The notes under the pieces: generated by a model
What the model saw: only the letters and a program-made list of their open reading frames with translations
What the model was told of the DNA's origin: nothing
Database searches by the model: none
Source of the DNA: Corydoras sp. C115
Taxonomy: Eukaryota > Chordata > Actinopteri > Siluriformes > Callichthyidae
Direction of reading: 5' to 3'
Length of the DNA stretch: 64,000 nucleotides
Assembly: GCA_019802505.1 (NCBI GenBank)
Contig: JAFMOC010000238.1
Coordinates: forward strand, 210,001-274,000
Shown: positions 47,201 through 58,176 of the stretch, piece after piece
How the letters are laid out: every line of letters starts with the position of its first letter
Position numbering within the stretch: position 1 is the stretch's first letter
Made by a program: the position numbers and the translations under genes

Positions 47201-48341
47201 TGACATTTAGTAATTTACATATAGTTTAAACAACTGCTGAATGGCTGCAGGGAACAGTGGGAATGACCAGGTGTGGGATGCGCATGTATAATTGTAGGAA
47301 TGACCATTTGTCGAATGAGTGTGAGAAGGAGTCAGAATGTCTGGTCAAAGGGTGACCTGTCAAAATATAGACGTATGGGGCAGGTAACATTTGTTAAATG
47401 TATTATTGAGACTGGGGGCTCAGCAAGTCCCCACCATTTATGGAAGGTCCATTCAGATTCACCCACACAGAAGAAGGACAGACCACCTAAGGATTATATA
47501 TCGAAGTGGGATCCTTGAGAATTCAGAGCTCTCTCATCAATCGTGGTCGCCCGCCATTGATGATTTTTTTTTTTTTTTTAACCTGTCATGTCTGGTAGCT
47601 TTTGCAATCTGAGTGGTACTCTGACTGCACTGATGTACCATACACATGTTTGCTTTTACGTTTTCACAGGAACAGTTCTACAAATTATTGTAGCCTATTC
47701 CTGTTAATTGTGCTTTTTTTTTATTGATTTGAATTATTCTGCCAATGCATGACAGGGGGAAGAAAAAGAGGGGAAAAAGAAACAACCTGGAAAAAAAGAA
47801 AAAAGAAAAAAGAAAAAAAGAAGAGAGAGGGGGAAAAAAACAACAACCTATACATACCTACAGTATATACAAACATACTGTACATAAATACACCACTGAT
47901 GATTTTTCCTTACACTTGTTTGTCTGTTCAGTTAAACGCATTCAATTCTTTTGGAACAAAACCGCCGATTATGACGGTTTATTGGATCATAACGTTACTG
48001 ACAGGGCAGAGATGTTCCACTGAATGTATTATATATATTCATACAACCAACACTCAAATCCTAAAGTTAATTCATCTGAAGGGTACCGTAAGTTGGATCC
48101 AGTTTCCATTTCCCCTTGACGTCCCCCAAAAGCTCGTACTTGAAGGGGCCCGAGTAGGGAGGAAGGTCCGCGTCCAAAGCTGTGATGTTGGTTCTGGTCG
48201 CATTGGTCGACGAACACAACGCCACTCTGTCCATCTGCAGAATGGGGACATTATCGTTCTGATCTATGAGCTGGATGATCAGGTGCCTGTCCCGGTCAGT
48301 GGAGGTGCCGCTGTCAGGGGGGACATTACAAAATGCATTCA

Positions 48342-48394
<53 letters not shown>

Positions 48395-51300
48395 GAAAAT
48401 TATTAAAACAGCTTTATCAGTCAAAATTTAAGGTCCGTTGGTCCTCACCGTTATCCACCACGTACATGATGACGCTGTAGCTTATTATTCTTTACATAAG
48501 GCGACTCTCGGTCCAGAGTTTTAGCCACTGACACGTGGCCTGTAGTTTGGTTAACAGTCACCCAGTTGTCCACATCTAGTCCTTTAAAGAACCTGAAGAA
48601 AACCAATTAATTCTTACACCTTAAATTACTTTAAATAACTTAAATAAATAACGTACATTTCTTTCTACGTGAGCAAGGTGTGTGAGTGTGCAAAGGTGTG
48701 CATTTGAACGTTTTGTCCATCTGACACTTTGGCAATAAAAAAAACGGGTTCTGTGGTATTTTAAAATCGTAATGCCGACAGCAGGGTGTGGACGTACAGA
48801 CAACAACGACAGACCAACAGTCGAGATGAAAAGCTGCTGCAATATTCACTTTTCCCGCAACGATCTATTTTAAAAATATCAAACTGAACCGACAGAAACG
48901 GTTAGCCATGGGGTGGCGCTGTTGCCCATTAGTGTTTTCTAGCGTTTTCATGACGTCACACTTTTAAGGCTAATGAAAGGGGATTGGTTCTGTTATTAAC
49001 TTGCACTTGATCTGCGCTTCAGTTGATCCTGCATTTAGGTTTGTAGCTCGATTCCATTATGTAGCTTCATCATTAATATTTGACCTTAGTGATCAAAAGG
49101 CCTGGGATGTATTTTGGGACAAATGGGGTGATTAGGTCCCTACACTCACCGAAAAGAGCTCCCAAAGGTTTTATCTGGATCTTCTGCTTTAAGCTGGCTA
49201 ATGATGGTTCCTGGGCTTGTGTTCTCCACCACCAAAACGGTCTGTACAGGTGGTTTGAAGACCGGGGGGTCGTTGACGTCCAGCACGGTGATCATGACGC
49301 TGTACATCTTGAAGGCCGTCTCCGTCCCGGACCCTTCGATAATCCTCTCCACGTCCCACCGTGCATTTCCCGGAGAACGAGAACGAACCGTGCAGGAGAA
49401 ATAGGGAACCTCGTTCTCGACGCTGATGGACACGTTAATGAAGGCCTGGTCCTCGTAATCAATCGGCTGTGACAGAAGGAAAGCAAGTGGAGGAACTGAT
49501 TATAATAATGTAGTTCTAATACTTTTCTGTACTTTAGAACGTAGAATTAACATCTCTGCGGCGTTACCTTTACAACTGTGAGAATCCCTTCATTGGTCAC
49601 GGGGTCTGTTTTGATGTTAAAATAATCCGCCTGAGGTCCATGCAGGGTGAATTTGGCGTTCCAGGCTGGAGATCCTTGGCTGTCCTTATCCCGGACCTGC
49701 ACTCGGAGAACAGCCAATCCGGTGACCCGTTCTTCAATCTTCGCTGGACCCTAAACACATTTTAAAACATCATTGCCATTTACAAATTTCACTTTATTTG
49801 ATATGGGCAGCACGGTGGCTTAGTGGTTATCACATTCTCCTCTCAGTGCTGGGGATTCCCGGTTCGAATCCCTATCTGGGTGGAGTTTCCATGTTCTCCC
49901 CGTGTCCGTGTGGGTTTCCTCTGGGTTCTCCGATTTCCTCCCACAGTCCAAAAACATGGATAAAGTCAATTGATTTCTCCAAATTGCCCCATATAGAGTG
50001 TGTGTGAGTGAGTGAGTGTGTATCCAGCGATAGATGGCGTCCTGTCCTGGGTGTATCTACCCAGCGCCTGAAACGTTCTCCCCTGGATGGGCATGGGGAA
50101 CCGCCCCGCGACCCTAATAGAGGATAAAGTGGAAGATAATGGATGGATGGATGGACTATTCTATACTCACTGTATGACCCGTGATTTCGGGTCTGTGGTT
50201 GTTTTTGTCGATGATGTTGACCACCACTGTTCCTGTGCTGGACAGCTGCACTTTGTTTCCGTTATCCTTCGCTTCGACCAGGATCGTGTATTTCTGAGCT
50301 TTCTGTGGAAAACAATTTTTTTTGCGTATAAAAAAATAAAAATTAAATATCAGTATAGTGTTGTCATTGTTCTCTGCTCTGACATGCTGGAACACTTTGG
50401 TACACGTGCTGGAACGTTGTTGCAATGTTGTGCAGATTTACCTCGTAGTCCAAGCAGCCATTAAAACTGATTTGTCCGATGTCTCTGTTCTGCGTCATGT
50501 AAAACTCTAAGTTTTCGGGTTTTGGTGTGATGGATACGATTCTGAAATTAAAGGTGCCATTGGGTGTAGTTGAGTCGTCCTTGTCTTCCGCTCGAACCGT
50601 CATCACTTGAATCCCTGTTGATGCACCAACACATTATTATTATTATTATTATTCATTCATTTATTCTGGCTAACCCTCTACAATGGTTGCAGTGGGTTCC
50701 CCATGCCCATCCAGGGGAGAACGTTTCAGGCGCTGGGCAGATACACCTAGGATAGGGCGCCAATCTATCGCTGGACACACACTCACTCACACAAACACAC
50801 TCTATATGGGGCAATTTGGAGCATTCAATTTAACTTGAATACATGTTTTTGGACTGTGGGAGAAAACCGGAGGAAACTCATGAGGACACGGGGAGAACAT
50901 GCAAACTCCACCCAGATTGGGATTCGAACCAGGAATCCCTAGAGCTGAGAGGAGAACATGCTAAACACTAAGACACTGTGCCACCATTATAATAATAATA
51001 ATAATAATAATAATAATTATAATAATTATTATTATTATTATTAATAATAAACTAGTCACTATTAACAAACTTTAATTAATCTAACTTCGCTGTACATGAA
51101 AAATCCTCCACACTTGATCATAGTTGATGTTTCACTTTATTTTAAGCAGTGTTATATATTAAATAGATTTTGGCCGCCACCTTTATTATTAACTTTAGGT
51201 TAAATTTCATGATGCAGGAGTGAAATGCGTCTTTTCACTTTTATTTTAAAAGGCAGGAAGCGAGCATTTTAACAGATAAATCTCGTGGTGTGAACAGACA

Positions 51301-54300
51301 GGATGTTGGGTTGAATAGCAATAAACACTGACGCACTAAAGGTTTTTTTTTATTAGTGTTTAATTATAGCTATTTTTATCTGATTAAATAAATGTATTTA
51401 CTTTACTGTGTTACCGATTAGATTTAGTAACAACGTTTTAGCAGCTGTTTATATGAGCTGCAGTGTTATTACTGTAATCTACAGTTCATTCATTAATGTA
51501 AATGAATGAAGGTGTTAATTAAAATAAAATAAATAAGGGTGTTAAGGTATTAATTTGGCTCTGATCGTGATATTGTTTTTATTGGTTTACTATAGGAACA
51601 ACTAAATGATATAGTTCTGACCCTGAAGCACGTTACGGTGCATTATGTCATGTTGATTAAATCCATCCATCCATTATCTTCCACTTTATCCTCTACTAGG
51701 GTCATGGGGGGGGGGGGTTCCCCATGCCCATCCAGGGGTGAACGTTTTGGGCTCTGGGCAGATACAACCAGGACAGAGGGGGCAATCAATTGCTGGACAG
51801 ACACTCACTCAAACAGACACACTCTATATGGGGCAATTTGGAGAATTCAATTGACCTTGATCTACGTTTTTGGACTGTGGGGGGAAACCAGAGAACCCGG
51901 AGGAAACCCACGTGGACACGGGGAGAACATGCAAACTCCACCCAGATTGGGATTCGAACCGGGAATCCCCTTGGATCCCCAGCACTGAGAGGAGAACATG
52001 CCAAACCACTAAGCCACCAGTGCCGCCCATGTTTGGAGATTATTCATTAAAAATCACTGTTTTTAAAGTGTAATGTAACGTTGTGTTAAACAAACATGAA
52101 TCTGGACCTTTGGTTCTGCCAAAGAGAAAATCTCAATCAATAAAAATCAAATAAATAAAATCTCAATAAATAAAAATCTCAATAAATAAAAATTAAATAA
52201 ATAAAAATGAAGCTTTTATTTCACCCTGAACTTCAGATTCAGCCAGCGCCGTTTGGTAGAGTCTGCTGTTGAACACGGGGGGGTTATCATTAATGTCCAG
52301 GACCTTGATCTCGACGCCGAGCCTCGTGTCCACGCCGTTGTCACTCTTCACTGCTTCAAACGTAAGCTACGATCCAGAGAGGTGCAGCGACATCAGCGAC
52401 ATCAGTGACATCATAGATTATGAAATTATTAAATTTAGACAACTTTATGAGAACAGCCAGACTTTACACATTAATAATGAATAAGCAACATTACACGATA
52501 CACACACCTTACACATTACACCTGTTTTAAGTTGGTTTCGCAGCGATAACGACTTCTAATTTTTTGGCATGACCTTTTTTTTTTTTTTTACATAACTTTT
52601 TTTTTTTTTTTTTTTTAATCACTGTACAAAACGCCCAACTGAGGCTCAGGTAACCTAGCAACGGTGCGGTCTCTGCAGACCACAAAGTCATGAGTTAATA
52701 GTGAATATAATTTTTAATTAAATGTATTAAACATTTTGATTTGATAAATAATCCTGAACCTCGAATCCCCATCTGGGTGGAGTTTCCATGTTCTCCCCAT
52801 GTCTGCGTGGGTTTCCTCCGGGTTCTCCGGTTTCCTCCCACAGTCCAAAAACATGGATCAAGTCAATTGAATTCTCAAAATTGCCCCATATAGAGTGTGT
52901 GTTTGTGTGAGTGAGTGTGTGCCCAGCGATGGATTGGCATCCTGTCCTGGGTCTATTTGCCCAGCGCCTGAGACGTTCTCCCCTGGATGGGCATGGGGAA
53001 CCCCTCCCCCCCCACGCGACCCTAATAGAGGATAAAGCAGGAGATAATGAATGAATGAATGAATCCTGAACCTTTACACTTTCTTATTCATCTCATTTAC
53101 ATAAAACATGCTGCTAATGGCACGGTGACTTAGTGCTTTGCATGTTCTCCTCTCAGCGCTGGGGATCCAGGATGGAATCCCAATCTGGGTGGAGTTTCCA
53201 TGTTCTCTCTGTGTCTGCGTGGGTTTCTTCCGGGTTCTCCGGTTTCCTCCCACAGTCCAAACACATGGTTCAAAGTAAATTTAATGCCCCATATAGAGTT
53301 ATAGTTAGAGCGATAGATTGCCCCCCTGTCCTGGGTGTATCTGCCCAGCGCCGAAACGTTCTCCCCTGGATGGGCATGGGGAACCCCCCCGCGAACCTAA
53401 TAGAGGATAAAGCCGAAGATAATGAATGAATGAATATATAGTTCCATATTTAATATTTACGTTACGCTTAATTTTTAATTAACAGTTTTGACATAGAGGT
53501 GCTCAGGGTGCCGTTTGGTCCGTGGATGTTCTGTACTGCCGTACCGTCCAACATCACGAGTAACAAACGAAGAGCTGACTCGAACCCACCTTGAGAATTT
53601 GAAAGAGCTCATAGTCAACCTTCTTGTGAACGAGCACGGTTCCTGTTGGTTGGATGGACAGCAAGCCCGTGGGTTCCTGATCAACACCTTGACCCTTGAG
53701 AACAAATGTCAACAGATATTCTTTCTCCACGTTAATCTATAAAAAAAAAAAAAAAAAACAGACAGAAGCTTTAAATTCCATCATCAGGGCAGAAAACGTC
53801 ATGGAAACCAGTAGATGTTGCATTGGCACGTTAGCACGTTACACCTACAGGAGCGTTATGACATCACACTGTAAATTGGTTCTTCTTTTGGAGCTTCAGG
53901 TCATCAGGTACTGCTTTCTACATGATGTTGGAGTGGGTCTGTGGGCTTTATTGCCCATTTGCATGTTCTCCTTATGTCAGTGTGCTTTTTTTTCCATGCC
54001 AATGGTCCAAAACATGGCCAGCAGGTGACGTGAAGGAACATTTGCAGGTGTGAAGGTGTCACGGTGGTTTAGTGGTTAAAATGTTTTCCCGGTTCGGAGT
54101 TTCCATGTTCTCCCCGTGTCCACGTGGGTTTCATCACACTTTAAGTTGGTTCTCCTTTTGGAGCTTCAGGTCATCAGGTACTGCTTTCTACATGATGTTG
54201 GAGTGGGTCTATGGGCTTTATTGCCCATTTACATTTACATTTAGTCATTCAGCCGACGCTTTTATCCAAAGCGACTTACAAATGAGAACACCACAAGTCA

Positions 54301-55335
54301 GAAGCCATGGAGAAAACCAACTATACTGTAAATTATACTCTTTTTACTATACTGTAAAAAGAGATATTTGTTAAGAGATGCGTCTTCAGTAGTTTCTTAA
54401 ACCTGTTTAGAGATTCTGCCTTACGGACAGAGTTGGGAAGAACGTTCCACCATTTTGCAGTGGTGAACGCCACGGAGTGAGAATCAGCTCCTCGGTGAGG
54501 TGGAACCACCAGGCGGCAATCATCACTGGAGCGAAGTGAACGAGTCGGAGTGTATTTTGAAAAGATAGAGTGAAGGTAGGAGGGGCCAGATCCAGAAATG
54601 GTTCTGTATGCCAGAGTCAGTGACTTGTACTGAATGCGAGCAGCTACAGGAACCAATGGAGGGAAGTGAGTAATGGGAAGTGAGTAATTTAACTAAAGGA
54701 ACGTCTTTGAGGTCAGACACTGATATTGGATGGGAGGTTGCTGTGTACTGCCAAAAAATTAGCATGTTCTCCTTATGTCAGTGTGCTTTTTTTCCATGCC
54801 AATGGTCCAAAACATGGCCAGCATTTGACGTGAAGGTCCATTTTCAGGTGTGAAGGTGTTGATTTTGGTATCTGCCCTTCGACGGACTGACAACCTGTTC
54901 ACCGTATTCACTGTGTTTTGATTGGCTGTCATTTAAATGAGCGAAGACTTCCAAATTGATAATAATCAGCAGATTTTAGAGCTTCAAACTGCTCCTCACA
55001 GTCAGAGAGTTCATGCAACATGTTCCAACAGAGGAGCTCCAACCATGATTCACGTGACGAAGCAGAACCGCCGATCTGCTGGACCACGCACGGACATGTC
55101 GGAGAGAAATGATGCTGCTATAGAGTCATCATGAAGCCTCAGCACGGAGGACAGGGGTCAGGTCGAGTGACAGAACACAGCCTGACGCTTTTTTAAAAGG
55201 AAAGAACTCACGGTGCCCAGAGGGTAGGGGTACGGGCCAGGCCTCTCCTCTTCTATAGCGAACGAGTCGATGATCCAGGTTCTCTTATCTCGGATTTTAC
55301 CGTCCGAAGAGACCACACCCGACACCAACACACAC

Positions 55336-55377
<42 letters not shown>

Positions 55378-55508
55378 GGGAGAGAGAGAGAGAGAGAGAG
55401 AGAGAGTAGCAATGGTTTAAAAATGTATTCTTATATAATGGATGGAGCTGTGTAGGCGCTAAAAACATTTACCAATTAAGAAATTAATTTATTAATCACA
55501 TTCATTAT

Positions 55509-55604
<96 letters not shown>

Positions 55605-55743
55605 CAAAAACATGGATCAAGCTCAATTAAATTCTCCAAATTGCCCCATATAGAGAGTGTGTGTGAGTGAGTGTGTGCCCAATGATAGATTGCCCCCCCA
55701 GTCCTGGGTGTATCTGCCCAGCGCCCAAAACGTTCTCTCCTGA

Positions 55744-55776
<33 letters not shown>

Positions 55777-55779
55777 GGG

Positions 55780-55841
<62 letters not shown>

Positions 55842-58103
55842 CCCTAATATAGGATAAAGCAGAAGGTAATGGATGGACGGATGGATATTTATTTATTATA
55901 TTTATTTTTTTATAAATAATATATATTATTTATTACTAAGTGCGTCGCGGTGGTTTAGTGGTTAAAATGTTTTCCGGGTTCGAATCCCAATCTGGGTGAA
56001 GTTTCCATGTTCTTCCCGTGTCCACGTGGGTTTCCTCCCACAGTTCAAAAACATGGATTCAAGGTCAATTGAATTCTCCAAATTGCCCCATATAGTGTGT
56101 GTTTGTGTGTGTCCAGTGATAGATTGGCATCCTATCTGCCCAACACTTGAAACATTCTCCCCTGGATGGGCATGGGCAACCCCCACCACCCAAAGCTATA
56201 AAGTGGGTGATAATGGATGGATAGTTATTCATAAACATATGTATTACTGTTTAAAAAGTTTCCTTTTCAGATATTAATTTAAAAAAAATTATGTTTTTTT
56301 TTAAAAAAAGATTTATCTGATGAAAGGTGAGTCACGGAGACTGCGGATGTGTGACAGGGCAAACAGAGGGGCGTGTGTGGGTTCTGTTTGTTTTGGAGAT
56401 TTTGAAGAATTTTTCCAGATAACCGTGACACAGCACAGGTGTGCAAGTGGGCGGGGCTTAAGCTTTAGAGCTGCTAAAAGTGACAGCGCACGAGTTACGC
56501 GAGCGGAAGACGGAAATGTACAGTAATTTACACGTAATGGAGGAAAGTGGTGGAACACACACCTCGAAATCACTAAATATATTCAGCCGAATCGTTTAAG
56601 GTGAATTACGTTTACAGACGAGCACAAAAAAAAACACAGTGGGAACAAAAAAATACAGGCGAATAAAATCCTGTATGCTGGACTTTACATGTCCAACTCT
56701 GTGGAGACAGTGGGGGGAAGGTAAGAGGAAAGTGTGGAAGTACTTTCATTAACCCTTCATCGGTGTCTGACCTCACAAATGCTCATTTGGATAAAAGGGA
56801 TATAATTCTCACGGCCGCACTCCAAAATCTTTGGTGATGAGTGAAAGCTGATGTAGTTGGGGAGGGGGGGGGGGTTGATGTTTCGGAGTCCCAATACTTG
56901 CCTATAGTGTCAGTTACTGAGACTCAGCGGTTGTGTTTCAGAGGAAACAGAGGGGTGTGTTTGGGTTTGGGTTGTTCTCAGGTTTTTAATTCAGATTTCC
57001 AGATAAATGTCTGTGATTGGGCGGAGCCTAACCGTAATCAAAGAAAACACACAGATGCCAACGAGATCATCTCTAAATGTGATCTAATCTAATCTAATGT
57101 AAGTGGGAAAAAATGTTCATGAAAATATGTTTAGAGATTTAACTTTTTTTTTTAAATGTCAAAATTTGTAAATTTGTCTCAATTTTCATGACATGCAAAT
57201 ATGCACCTGTCCTGTCCCTCACCTCGGAACCACTGTCCAGTGCTTCTGTCTCAGGGGACGGCTCAATGGAAATAAGCAGCTCCCACCAGAATGTATAAGG
57301 TGTTTATCTTTATGCATCATTTTGTAGTAAAAATGTGAATCTGGCAACCCTCGGCTTTCTGAACGTTACAGTGAGGTAACACTATCTTCTTTATTGTATT
57401 TGCTTTCAGGTTGTACAAATAAAAAAAGGTAACTAAGTGCAAACGAGATCAATCTGGCAACCTGAGGCTCCTGCAGGTGATTTATAACCTTATATAAATG
57501 TGCAATACGAGAAGAACACTGAGAACTGACATTTACACTGGAGTTTATTCTGTTTCACATTTCTGTTCTCCCATGATCCTCCCTTTATGTGCAAAAACTC
57601 TTAAACTTCTAAAATTCTAAAAAAAAAAAAAAATTACATCCAGAGCTCATAAATATTCATATTTAAATTCAGATCCGTTCTGATTGGTGTTCTGTTTTTT
57701 TGTCGTTGTTCGATTTACTTAAATTAAATTAATAAATTAAATTAATACTAAATTAAAGGTTCCCTTTAACATTGTCTCTGATTTTTTTTTTATATATTTT
57801 ATTTCCAGTTTATTAACAGTTCCCCTTCCATACAGATGGACTTTGTAGTTCTACAGTTCCATTCTGTAGTTCATCTGTTCCTCCACATGCTCTGTTAGTC
57901 CCATTTACTCAGGACCCCTACAGAGCAGGTACTATTAGGGTGGTGGACTACGTCCGCTGGAAAAGAGGACTACAGATTGCAATTGTAGTCTTGTGAAAGA
58001 ACTACAGGTTCCACCTCATTGGAAAGTGTTGAAATGAAAATGAATGCAATGAAATGAAGCATGCAGTGTGATTGAATGAAGATGCAGACGTTTTTGGTTT
58101 TAG

Positions 58104-58176
<73 letters not shown>

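Larger units (their letters stand above)
53864..54858. repeat. Local duplication interrupted by a LINE fragment
   Basis: Block 53864-54059 has a second copy split into 54134-54230 and 54763-54858. Both copies contain AGCTTCAGGTCATCAGGTAC and CAATGGTCCAAAACATGGCC. The insert between the halves is the LINE fragment below. Confidence 0.8.

Noticed and set aside
47749..48480. 243-codon open frame on the plus strand
   Set aside because: It runs antisense across cadherin C exon 10 and through a purine tract and an ATT repeat; no family similarity.
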